DNA of 64,000 nucleotides from Chloroflexota bacterium (GTDB lineage Bacteria; Chloroflexota; UBA11872; VXOZ01). Positions within the stretch are counted from its first letter, which is position 1; the number at the start of each line of letters is the position of its first letter. The position numbers and the translations under genes are program-made. The notes beneath the pieces are model-generated. The model saw nothing but the letters and a program-made list of their open reading frames with translations. It did not search any database and was not told where the DNA came from. Positions 25,677-33,950 of the stretch are shown piece after piece. The stretch is taken from positions 1-64,000 of the forward strand of contig JAJEAH010000068.1 in the NCBI GenBank assembly GCA_022824225.1, given 5' to 3'.

Positions 25677-26369
25677 TGAGCGCGTTGCGCCGCGCATGGC
25701 GGCGGGACGCAGGGCGGATTCATGACCGGCCCCTTTGTCATCAAAAGGATCACAGATGAATCAAGGTTAGTTGCTCCGGTATCGCGGGTTTGTTGCCCTG
25801 GTATCGCGGGTTTGTTGCCCTGGTAGCGCGGGTTCGTTGCCCTGGTTGCGCAGGTTTGTAACCTGCGTCCGGGTCCTCAGTCCTCACGCCTGGGCATACC
25901 CGCCTGAATTCTACCGGGGCTGCAAGAGCGCTCTGCCCAAAAAAGTGCCTGCATCTTGCGCCAAGAGGCGGGGGACAAGCCCCCGCGCTACAGCCGGATG
26001 CAAGGCCAAGCCAAAAGGCGAGGGCCAAACCCCCGTGCAATGGCTGACTGCTCGGCCAAGCCTAAGAGCGAGGGACAAGCCCCCGCGCTACAGCCGGATG
26101 CAAGGCCAAACCAAAAGGCGAGGGACAAGCCCCCGCGCGATGGCTGACTGCTCGGCCAAGCCTAAGAGGCGGGGGACAAGCCCCCGCGCTACAGTCGGAT
26201 GCAAGGCCAAACCAAAAGGCGAGGGACAAACCCATGCGCAATGGCTGACTGCTCGGCCAAGCCTAAGAGCGGGGGACAAGCCCCAATGGTGTCGCATTAA
26301 GGTCTAACGCGCGCGATACACTGTCCCAACTTTTTTTTTCACGCTGTGTTAGGGGAACTAATTGACGTC
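25677..26369. repeat. Repeat block with a 100-bp tandem repeat (three copies) splitting the trp genes
   Basis: The phrase 'cggatgcaaggccaa(a/g)cc' recurs at about 25994, 26095 and 26196, giving a period of 100-101 bases over roughly 25958-26290. Each unit includes 'gggggacaagcccccgcg'-type hairpins and 'tggctgactgctcggccaag'. Upstream, 'ggtatcgcgggtttgttgcc' is repeated two to three times (25778-25855). A T9 run lies at about 26332-26340. I see no gene and no T-box here, so trpS may rely on read-through or on a promoter I cannot identify. Confidence 0.8.
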
Positions 26370-26471
26370 CCCAAACGACAGCGAAACTGAGTTTCAATCG
26401 CCTTAGCAACAGAGATTACCATGGTATCCCAAGGCAGGAACTTAATGCGACAGCATTAGGGACTAGCCCCC
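26370..26471. repeat. Dispersed intergenic repeat, copy B (matches 75-176)
   Basis: It has the same orientation and about the same length as the copy near the left edge of the window, with landmarks 'caatcgccttagcaacagag', 'attaccatgg' and 'aatgcgacagcatt'. It lies about 150 bases before trpS. Between 26472 and 26621 I see only the AGGAGG ribosome site of trpS. Confidence 0.78.
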
Positions 26472-26621
26472 GCGCTACGGCGGACTGCTAGACCGGACTT
26501 GCACGGGGCAGGTGGACTCCACCCACAGTACAGACTTAAACGGACGAATATCATACAAACCGCGTGAAGCAACCCTTAACTACACGATTGCGAAGACCCA
26601 AACCAGGAGGATAGACGTACC

Positions 26622-27698
26622 GTGCCACGACCACCGCAGAAACGCATTCTCACCGGCATGCGCACCACCGGCGCCGCGCATCTCGGCCACTACGCCGGCG
26701 CCTTGCGCAACTGGGTCGAAATGCAGGGCGAGTATGAGTGTTATTTCCTGCTCGCCGACGTGCAGGCCTTCAGCACGCATTTCGACGACCCGCGCCGCAT
26801 CGTCGATTCCGTATACGAGATGGTGCTCGATTGGCTGGCCGTGGGCCTGGACCCAACCCGGCAAACGAACATCCACTTCGTGCTGCAGAGCCAGATTCAG
26901 GAATTGACGGAACTGACCACGTATTTCTCCATGCTCACACCCATGGCGTACGTGGAGCGCAACCCGACCATCAAGAGCGAGCGCGAGCAGTACGGCGACC
27001 GCGCCGGCAACTTGGGCTTCTACAACTACCCGGTATCACAGGCAGCCGACGTCCTGCTCTTCACGCCGCCGCCGCCCCACCAGAAGGGCGACGAGCTCTG
27101 CGTGCCGGTGGGTGAAGACCAACTGCCGCTGCTCGAACTCACCAACGATATTGCCGGCTGGTTCAACCGAACGTATGACCGCGTATTTCTGGAGTGCACG
27201 CATCGTCTCAGCGAAGTGCCGCGCCTCATGGGCACCGACGGTCAAGCCAAGATGAGCAAGAGCTTGGGCAACGTCATCCTGCTCAGCGACGACACGGAAA
27301 CGGTCCAGAAGAAGGTCATGAGCATGTACACCGACCCCACGCGGCTGCGCGCAACCGACCCCGGCCACGTGGAGGGCAACCCGGTCTTCATGTACCACGA
27401 CGCTTTCAATCCAGACGTGGCGGAAGTGGACGAACTCAAGGACCGCTACCGCAAGGGCCGGGTGGGCGACGTGGAGGTAAAGCGCAAGCTGATCGCGGCC
27501 TTGAACGGCATGCTCGATCCCATCCGCGACCGGCGCAACGCCTTTGCCCAAGACCCGGACATCGTGCCGGCGGTCTTGCAGGGCGGCATCGAGCAGACGC
27601 GCCGGGTGGGCGGCGAGACCATGGCTCACGCCCGCGCCGCAATGTACATCGACTATCCGCAATTGCTGAAACCGCACGCGGTTGCCGGCAAGCCGTAA
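26622..27698 (+). CDS. trpS: Tryptophanyl-tRNA synthetase
   Basis: A 358-residue class I synthetase that charges tRNA-Trp. The HIGH-type motif reads HLGHYAG near residue 20, 'NYPVSQAADVLLFTP' and 'VPVGEDQLPLLELTNDIA' form the Trp and adenylate pocket, and the KMSKS loop is 'AKMSKSLGN' (about 208-216). The GTG start at 26622 lies 11 bases after AGGAGG. It sits 73 bases before trpB, so enzyme, synthase and isomerase-like genes are probably transcribed together. If the T-box also governs it, charging and synthesis of tryptophan share one signal. Confidence 0.95.
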   Translation: MPRPPQKRILTGMRTTGAAHLGHYAGALRNWVEMQGEYECYFLLADVQAFSTHFDDPRRIVDSVYEMVLDWLAVGLDPTRQTNIHFVLQSQIQELTELTTYFSMLTPMAYVERNPTIKSEREQYGDRAGNLGFYNYPVSQAADVLLFTPPPPHQKGDELCVPVGEDQLPLLELTNDIAGWFNRTYDRVFLECTHRLSEVPRLMGTDGQAKMSKSLGNVILLSDDTETVQKKVMSMYTDPTRLRATDPGHVEGNPVFMYHDAFNPDVAEVDELKDRYRKGRVGDVEVKRKLIAALNGMLDPIRDRRNAFAQDPDIVPAVLQGGIEQTRRVGGETMAHARAAMYIDYPQLLKPHAVAGKP

Positions 27699-27771
27699 AA
27701 CACGATGCCGGACGTCCTGCTGCAGTCAGGCGCGGGCGGCCCGGCAGTAACCACCTACAGGAGCACACTGC

Positions 27772-28971
27772 ATGGCAACTACCCCACCCCTCACCGTACG
27801 GGGGCAATTCGGTCCCTACGGCGGGCGGTACGTGCCCGAAACCGTCATACCGGCGCTGGAAGAGCTGGAAGCAGCGTACGCCGGCATTGCCGACGACGCG
27901 GCATTCCAACACGAGCTGGACGACCTGCTGGACCACTTCGTGGGACGGCCCACGCCTCTGTATCATGCCGCGCGCTTGAGCGCCGAAATCGGCGGCGCGC
28001 AGATGTACCTCAAGCGTGAAGACCTGGCGCACACCGGCGCGCACAAGATCAACAACGCCCTGGGCCAGGCGCTGCTTGCCAAGCGCATCGGACGCTCCCG
28101 CATCATTGCCGAAACCGGCGCGGGACAGCACGGCGTGGCTACGGCCGCCGCCTGCGCCATGCTCGGCCTGGAGTGCATCGTCTACATGGGCGAGTTGGAC
28201 GTCCACCGCCAGGCCCTGAACGTCTTTCGCATGAAACTGCTGGGCGCTACGGTGGTGCCGGTCACGTCCGGCAGCAAGACGCTCAAGGATGCCATCAACG
28301 AGACCATCCGCGACTGGGTCACCAACGTGGAGACCACCCACTACATTATCGGCTCCGTGGTGGGACCGCATCCCTATCCCACCATCGTGCGCGACCTGCA
28401 GAGCATCATCGGCGCGGAAGCCCGCGAGCAGTGCCTGGCGCAGCTTGGCCGCCTGCCCGACTACGTGGTGGCGTGCGTGGGCGGCGGCAGCAACGCCATG
28501 GGCATCTTCCATCCTTTCGTGGCTGACGCAGCCGTGCGCTTGGTCGGCGTGGAAGCCGCCGGTCACGGCATCGAAACCGGCGAGCACGCGGCAACTCTGG
28601 TGGCCGGTTCGCCCGGCACGCTCCACGGCGCCAAGAGCTACCTGCTGCAGGACGACGAGGGCCAAATCTACGAACCCCACAGCATCTCCGCCGGCCTGGA
28701 CTATCCCGGCGTCGGCCCCGAACACAGCTACTTGAAAGACCTTGGCCGGGCGGAATACGTGGGCGTGACCGACCAACAGGCCTTAGAAGGCTTCCAGCAC
28801 CTTTGCCGGACCGAGGGCATCATCCCGGCGTTGGAACCCGCCCACGCCATGTACCACGCCGCGCAGTTGGCAAGCGAACTCCCGCAGGATCAGACTGTGC
28901 TGATAAACCTCTCCGGCCGGGGCGACAAGGACATGACCATCGTGGCCGAGGGACTGGGGGTGGCGCTGTGA
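27772..28971 (+). CDS. trpB: Tryptophan synthase beta chain
   Basis: A 399-residue PLP enzyme that condenses indole with serine. The PLP Lys is in '[19 protein letters not shown]', the phosphate loop is '[12 protein letters not shown]', and '[16 protein letters not shown]' with the catalytic Glu is intact. It is a TrpB1-type by length and motifs. Its stop overlaps the GTG start of trpA. Confidence 0.97.
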   Translation: MATTPPLTVRGQFGPYGGRYVPETVIPALEELEAAYAGIADDAAFQHELDDLLDHFVGRPTPLYHAARLSAEIGGAQMYLKREDLAHTGAHKINNALGQALLAKRIGRSRIIAETGAGQHGVATAAACAMLGLECIVYMGELDVHRQALNVFRMKLLGATVVPVTSGSKTLKDAINETIRDWVTNVETTHYIIGSVVGPHPYPTIVRDLQSIIGAEAREQCLAQLGRLPDYVVACVGGGSNAMGIFHPFVADAAVRLVGVEAAGHGIETGEHAATLVAGSPGTLHGAKSYLLQDDEGQIYEPHSISAGLDYPGVGPEHSYLKDLGRAEYVGVTDQQALEGFQHLCRTEGIIPALEPAHAMYHAAQLASELPQDQTVLINLSGRGDKDMTIVAEGLGVAL

Positions 28972-29795
28972 GCCGCCTTGCCGCGACCTTTGCCCAAACC
29001 AGAGCCGAGAACCGCGCCGCGCTCATCACGTTCGCCACGGTGGGCTATCCCTCACCCGCAGACACCAAACACGTCGTCTCCGCGCTGCTTGCCGGCGGCT
29101 CGGACGTAGTGGAACTGGGCATCCCCTTTTCCGATCCCCTCGCCGACGGCGCCACCATTCAACACGCATCGCAAATCGCCCTGGAACAGGGCACGAAACT
29201 GCAAATGGCGTTTGACCTGGTGCGCGAATTGCGAGCGGAAGGCGTGACCACCCCGCTCGTCTTCATGGGCTATTACAATCCCTTCTTGCATTACGGTCTG
29301 GAGCGGGTCGTCGCTGAAGCGGAAGAGATCGGGCTTGACGGCTTCATCGTGCCGGACTTGCCGCCGGAAGAGGGTCAGGAGTTTGCCGCTCTCGCCACAG
29401 CGCGGGGCCTCGACCTCGTCCCGCTCCTGGCCCCAACCAGCACGGAATCGCGCATCCAAGCCAACGTGCAGGCCGGCAGTGGCTTCGTCTATTGCGTCTC
29501 GCTTACCGGCGTTACCGGCGCCCGCGAGCAGATCTCCGCCACGCTGCCGGAATTCCTCGGCCGCGTGCGCAAGCACACCGACCTGCCGCTGGCGGTAGGC
29601 TTTGGCGTGTCTCGGCCCGAGCACGTGGCCACGATTGCGCAGATAGCTGAAGGCGTGGTCAGCGCGAGCGCTTTGATCAACGTCTTGGATGAGACTCCCG
29701 TCGCCCAGCGCTACGACGTGCTGGCAGACCTGGTGCGCGCCATGCGCGCGGCTACTGTCCGCACGGAGACGCCGGTGAAAGGCACAACACCATGA
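28968..29795 (+). CDS. trpA: Tryptophan synthase alpha chain
   Basis: A 275-residue TIM barrel that cleaves indole-3-glycerol phosphate and passes indole to TrpB. Catalytic Glu and Asp regions are '[15 protein letters not shown]' and '[15 protein letters not shown]'. The start is the GTG at 28968, which shares bases with the trpB stop (GTGA) and gives the normal N-terminus '[19 protein letters not shown]'; longer in-frame starts lie inside trpB. Confidence 0.96.
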   Translation: MSRLAATFAQTRAENRAALITFATVGYPSPADTKHVVSALLAGGSDVVELGIPFSDPLADGATIQHASQIALEQGTKLQMAFDLVRELRAEGVTTPLVFMGYYNPFLHYGLERVVAEAEEIGLDGFIVPDLPPEEGQEFAALATARGLDLVPLLAPTSTESRIQANVQAGSGFVYCVSLTGVTGAREQISATLPEFLGRVRKHTDLPLAVGFGVSRPEHVATIAQIAEGVVSASALINVLDETPVAQRYDVLADLVRAMRAATVRTETPVKGTTP

Positions 29796-30598
29796 TGCAA
29801 CTCGCCTGCTCGACGCTCTGCTTCACGCAGCTTTCGCTGGCTGACGCATTGGCGCGGAGCGCGGCGCTCGGTTTCACGTACGTCGACCTGGGCGTGCAAG
29901 CGTGGGCGCACGTGAGCGCGCCGGAACTCGTCAGCTCGGGCGAACATTTCGCGGCTTCGTTGCGCGCGGACGCGGCGAACGCCGGCGTCGCCGTCTGCAC
30001 GATGAACGTCGGTCTGGAGCGGGACGTGGATCAGACACTCGCGGAGCAGACGGCAGCCGTGAGCGCGCTGGCCGCCTCACTTGACTTGACCGCGATTTGC
30101 ATCAATGCCCCGGCCAATGACGTGACGCTCGCGGACGCCGTGGCTGAGTTGACGCCCCTAGCGGACATTGCCGCCCGGCACGGCGTCATGCTCTGCCTGG
30201 AAACGCACGTCAACTGTCTCACGGAAACGCCGCCCGTCGCCGCCCGACTTGCCGGGGCCGTCCCCAATCTCGGGCTGGCCCTGGACCCCTCCCACTTCTA
30301 CGGCGGGCCGTGGCAGGGCAAGGACATGGCGGCGGCGTATCCGCACACCCACATCGTGCACTTGCGAGACGCAACTATCTCACCGCCTGCGCTCAAGGTA
30401 CCCGCCGGCACGGGAGACGTGGACTTTGCCGGCATGCTGCGACATCTTGCCGAACAAGGGTACGCTGGCCCGCTCGCCGTAGAGTACATTGACAGCGGCT
30501 TCACCGCCAATACGTACCCCGATCACGTGGCGCAGGTGGCGGGCATGGCCGCGCTAGCGCGGTCCTTGCTGGCGGAGCTAGACGTGCATTGTGCCTGA
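29792..30598 (+). CDS. Sugar phosphate isomerase/epimerase-like TIM barrel protein in the trp operon
   Basis: A 268-residue xylose-isomerase-like TIM barrel. Metal-ligand landmarks: 'VMLCLETHVNCLTETP' (Glu), 'LGLALDPSHFY' (Asp, His), 'THIVHLRDATISPPALKVPAGTGDVDF' (His, Asp) and 'GPLAVEYIDSGF' (Glu). The ATG overlaps the trpA stop, so it is the last gene of the operon by structure. No step of tryptophan synthesis needs it; it may be a hitchhiking sugar enzyme. It is only distantly similar to the family member at 4464-5303. Confidence 0.8.
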   Translation: MMQLACSTLCFTQLSLADALARSAALGFTYVDLGVQAWAHVSAPELVSSGEHFAASLRADAANAGVAVCTMNVGLERDVDQTLAEQTAAVSALAASLDLTAICINAPANDVTLADAVAELTPLADIAARHGVMLCLETHVNCLTETPPVAARLAGAVPNLGLALDPSHFYGGPWQGKDMAAAYPHTHIVHLRDATISPPALKVPAGTGDVDFAGMLRHLAEQGYAGPLAVEYIDSGFTANTYPDHVAQVAGMAALARSLLAELDVHCA

Positions 30599-31069
30599 CA
30601 CCGCTACGCGGCAATTTCCGGAAACTCCCGGACTGAACACCGCTCGTTCGAATCGCCATGTGGTATCTGGGTCTCAGCCGCGTGTGGATGCAGACAGACG
30701 TGACGGAGGATCGATTGGCAGGCAAGTAGGCGTGGGCCGCAAGCCCCTATTGGCATTCTCTAAGTAGCCGGCGGGTTCTCGCCATGACTGGCGGACGCGC
30801 ACCTGCTATACTCCCAGTATTCCCTGTCCGTTTCGATACCTGCCCCATGGGCGCGTTCGCTCGCCTTTACTGAAATGGTTGGCAGTGCGTCAGAGCGCAC
30901 GGTCGCGTATAATCGCATGGTCGCATAGCAACTGCACGGTCGCGTAGAATGGGCGCAACCGCCCGAATGCCCATCCGAAACGTGTCCGGGTGCTTGCCAG
31001 GTCTCGTCTGTTTCCGGCCTTACCAGCTATCCGCCGCTCATCCCGTGAGCTAAACAAGCGCAGGTGTCT
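30599..31069. other. Gene-free stretch before the MFS gene
   Basis: It contains three imperfect copies of 'cacggtcgc(g/a)ta(t/g)aat' at about 30898-30952. I looked for a tRNA around 'gttcgaatcgcc' (30645-30656) and found no cloverleaf. No other feature is visible. Confidence 0.45.
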
Positions 31070-32353
31070 ATGGCAGCCACCACGGCCGTCGCCACTCCCG
31101 ATCGTCCCAGGCTTCTGGCAGTCGGAAGCTGGGTGCTCTACGACTTGGCCAACACGATATTCTCCATGAATATCGTGTCACTCTATTTCTCGTTGTGGAT
31201 CGTCAACGACATGGGAGGCAAGGACAGCGACTATGGGCTGGCCAATAGCTTCTCCATGTTCGTCGTCTTTCTGGTCGCGCCGTTCCTGGGGGCGCTCTCC
31301 GATCAAACGCCCCGGCGCATCCCGTTTCTCATTGCCTCGACGTTGGCGTGCTGCGCGGCGACGTTTTTGCTGGGCACGACCGGTGTCTTCCTCGCGCTCC
31401 TGATCTTCATCGTTGCCAACGTCTTCTACCAGTCCGGCCTGATCTTCTACGACGCGCTTTTGCCTGAGGTGAGCACGCCGGAGAACCGCGGGCGCGTGGG
31501 CGGCATTGGCGTCGGCATCGGCTACATGGGATCGTTCATTGGCGTGGTCATGGGCTTGATCGTCTTGGAAAGCAATCCGGACGCGCGGCCACTGGTCTTC
31601 AAGCTCACAGCAGTCCTCTTCCTCCTCTTTGCAATTCCCTGCTTCCTGTGGGTGCGTGAAAAGCCGCGCGCGGGCAAGATAGTGCTGGGCAAGGAGGCCG
31701 CCGGTCGTGCCCTGCGCGATCTACGCGCCACGCTCACCCGTCTCAACGCGCTGCCCAACCTGCGCCGTTTCTTGATTGGACGCGTGTTCTATACCGATGC
31801 GGCCAACACCTTCATCATCTTCATGGGCATCTACCTGACGAACGAGGTGGGGTTCAACGACACAGAGGTGCAGATTGCGTTGATGACAGGGATACTCGGA
31901 GCCACGGTGGGCGGGTTGTCCTGGGGTTTCGTCGTAGACGCCATTGGGCCGCGGCCATCCCTGCTCATCGTGATCGGCCTCTGGTCCCTCGTCATCACGC
32001 TGACGTTCTCGGTGCCGCTCTTCGGCTTAGCGCAGGCCATTCTCTGGGCCGTAGCCCCGCTGGGCGGCTACGCGCTCGGCAGCACCTGGGCCGCCGACCG
32101 GCCCCTGATGCTGCGCCTGGCGCCACACCAAAACATCGGCCAGTTTTACGGCCTGTACGCGATGGTCGGGCGCTTTGCCGCCATTGTCGGACCGCTCATC
32201 TGGGCGCTGATCGTCGATGGGCTGGGCTGGGGTCGTCCCATTGCCGTTGCCGCCTTCTTGCCCATGATGGCGGTTGCCGCGTGGTTCATCTTCCGCGTCG
32301 ATGACACGGCGGACCTGGGCGAAGAGCTAGAGGAGACCCTTCAGCCCACGTAA
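31070..32353 (+). CDS. MFS permease of the UMF1 (Atg22-like) family
   Basis: A 427-residue membrane protein with around twelve hydrophobic segments. The N-terminus 'SWVLYDLANTIFSMNIVSLYF' and the loop 'FLGALSDQTPRRIPFLI' are hallmarks of the UMF1/Atg22-like family, which exports small molecules such as amino acids in characterised eukaryotic relatives. The ATG at 31070 is preferred because AGG lies 5 bases upstream; a GTG at 31064 is also possible. It is 0.5 kb past the trp operon with its own leader. The substrate is unknown. Confidence 0.85.
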   Translation: MAATTAVATPDRPRLLAVGSWVLYDLANTIFSMNIVSLYFSLWIVNDMGGKDSDYGLANSFSMFVVFLVAPFLGALSDQTPRRIPFLIASTLACCAATFLLGTTGVFLALLIFIVANVFYQSGLIFYDALLPEVSTPENRGRVGGIGVGIGYMGSFIGVVMGLIVLESNPDARPLVFKLTAVLFLLFAIPCFLWVREKPRAGKIVLGKEAAGRALRDLRATLTRLNALPNLRRFLIGRVFYTDAANTFIIFMGIYLTNEVGFNDTEVQIALMTGILGATVGGLSWGFVVDAIGPRPSLLIVIGLWSLVITLTFSVPLFGLAQAILWAVAPLGGYALGSTWAADRPLMLRLAPHQNIGQFYGLYAMVGRFAAIVGPLIWALIVDGLGWGRPIAVAAFLPMMAVAAWFIFRVDDTADLGEELEETLQPT

Positions 32354-32629
32354 ACTGCCCAAACCACGTGCACTAACTCCGGTGTCTTGCGGCGCTGGGC
32401 GCGCCACCCCCGGCCGCACCATGGCCTGCAGCGCAACTGTCCCCAAGCTCAGTTCAATGCTACACGATGGCGGCGCTCCCCGGTGTCACTGCGGGGCCAA
32501 CGGACGGGCTGTGCACTCTGGCACGTTAGCCTTACGTTAAACTTTCCTTCATGTTGCTCTCATACTCGTGGCGCATCCTTGAAGTATAGGATCACGAGCG
32601 GCAGTGCAAACAGAAGGAGGCTTGAGAGC
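32354..32629. other. Gene-free stretch before the PRC-barrel gene
   Basis: Only the GAAGGAGG ribosome site at 32613-32620 is recognisable; no repeat or hairpin was found. Confidence 0.45.
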
Positions 32630-32902
32630 ATGTCCCTGCGCCGCTTAGAGCAAGAGTTGGAAGAGACGCCCGACACGCGCTACCAAGACCTGCGGGGCTT
32701 GCGGGTGTACGACCAGGACAACCACTTGCTGGGCACGATACGCGCGGTATTGGTTGACACGACAAGCAATGAAACAGTGTACGCCGAGATCGCGTCTTCC
32801 AGCATATTAGGATTGGGCAGCCGCCGCCGCATGGTGCGCCGGAATCGGTTGCACCACAACGCCCGCGGCCTGCGGTTGGCGCGGTCTCAGTCCTACAGGT
32901 AG
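32630..32902 (+). CDS. PRC-barrel-like small protein
   Basis: A 90-residue protein. Residues 20-56 (LRGLRVYDQDNHLLGTIRAVL, then VDTTSNETVYAEI) match the PRC-barrel pattern of a short beta barrel used in photosynthetic reaction centres, RimM and many stress or sporulation proteins. A basic tail (RRRMVRRNRLHHNARGLRLAR) could bind nucleic acid or membrane. GAAGGAGG 9 bases before the ATG makes the start secure. It ends 5 bases from a convergent hydrolase gene. Confidence 0.7.
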   Translation: MSLRRLEQELEETPDTRYQDLRGLRVYDQDNHLLGTIRAVLVDTTSNETVYAEIASSSILGLGSRRRMVRRNRLHHNARGLRLARSQSYR

Positions 32903-32907
32903 GCGTC

Positions 32908-33936
32908 CTACAAATAGGTGGTGAAGAAGTCGAAGGCTTTGGCGCCGCTGAACTGGTGCCCGCCATCGAATTCGTCACGCCAGAGGCTTTCCGAAACATC
33001 CGCCGCTGCGTAGATGCTCGCCAAGTGCGCATACGCTTCCCTGGCGGCGGCGATCGGGAAGCCGCCGTCTTGTATGCCGGACTCGATGAGGAGCGGCCGC
33101 GGCGCAATCAAACCGCAGAGGTCCGAGACCTCAGCGTACTTTAGGACTCCAGGGACGAACTGCGAGCCACAGAAGTTGCCTTGGGTGAGCGCGTATTGCT
33201 TGAAGGTCGTAAGGTAGCACACCACGGCAGCGGCTTTCACGCGTTCGTCCACGGCCGCCAGGTACGTCGAGCGCGTACCCCCAAACGAGAGGCCGATGCA
33301 ACCCAGCCGTTCCGCGTCTACCTCCGGTCGGCTTGCCAGGTAGTCAAGACCCCGCATGTCGTCCCAGGTGTTGAGCGCCATCAAGTTCATCCCAAAGAGA
33401 AACGTCTTGATGCCGTTCACGTTGCAGCCGTCGCGGTTGCCGTAGCGCCGGAATTCTTCACTGCGCTCCCCAAAGCCGCGGGCGTCCGGACACAGGGTGA
33501 CAAAACCCCGTTTGGCAAGCTGCAGGCCGTAGTCATAGTTGGCGCGTTGTATCGTGCGGGCCCTTTCTTCCTCGCCGTAGTCCACGTGGGCCACGTTATC
33601 CTTGCCGTGTACCCCGTGTCCGTGCAAGCAAATGATGCCGGGGGCGGGCTGCGCCGCATTCTCCGGGATCAAGAGCCACGCCGGGACCTGTACGTCCTCC
33701 GCAGAGGTATACACCACTTTCTCGTAGTGCACGCCGAATTGCTCGCGCTCCTCCACGACGTGGGCGTCCAACGGCACGTGATCGGGAAACGGCTCCATGA
33801 GATCGAGCAGCCGCGCCCGCAACTGCTGTTGCCACGTGTACCACTCCGCACGGCTTTCGCCGGCAAAATGCAGCAGCGGCGGATGCTTTTCGTAGTGCGC
33901 CAGAATGTATGTGTCAAAGTCGTATACGTCGCTCAC
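32908..33936 (-). CDS. Alpha/beta hydrolase (dienelactone hydrolase/acetyl-xylan-esterase-like)
   Basis: A 342-residue enzyme with the nucleophile Ser217 in GLSFGG, Asp290 in 'LIESGIQDGGFP' and His327 in 'DEFDGGHQFSG'. An oxyanion-loop HGHGVHGKDN sequence lies at about 105-114. An N-terminal region of about 80 residues precedes the fold, as in the tandem hydrolase at 7635-9824, to which it is related but more distantly ('PARPLLIES' versus 'PRPLFIEQ'-type strand). Both genes lie next to a copy of the same IRTGQ membrane protein on the same strand, a repeated pairing that hints at a shared pathway. Confidence 0.88.
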   Translation of the reverse strand: MSDVYDFDTYILAHYEKHPPLLHFAGESRAEWYTWQQQLRARLLDLMEPFPDHVPLDAHVVEEREQFGVHYEKVVYTSAEDVQVPAWLLIPENAAQPAPGIICLHGHGVHGKDNVAHVDYGEEERARTIQRANYDYGLQLAKRGFVTLCPDARGFGERSEEFRRYGNRDGCNVNGIKTFLFGMNLMALNTWDDMRGLDYLASRPEVDAERLGCIGLSFGGTRSTYLAAVDERVKAAAVVCYLTTFKQYALTQGNFCGSQFVPGVLKYAEVSDLCGLIAPRPLLIESGIQDGGFPIAAAREAYAHLASIYAAADVSESLWRDEFDGGHQFSGAKAFDFFTTYL

Positions 33937-33950
33937 AGCAATCTTCTCCC

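Noticed and set aside
25771-26307. Plus-strand 178-residue reading frame with repeats
   Set aside because: It is a translation of the 100-bp tandem repeat, with no ribosome site and no known family.
26300-26621. Second T-box in front of trpS
   Set aside because: No 'agggtggcaccgcg'-type core and no terminator are present in this stretch.
30599-30720. Possible tRNA around 'gttcgaatcgcc'
   Set aside because: No acceptor, D or anticodon stems could be paired around it.
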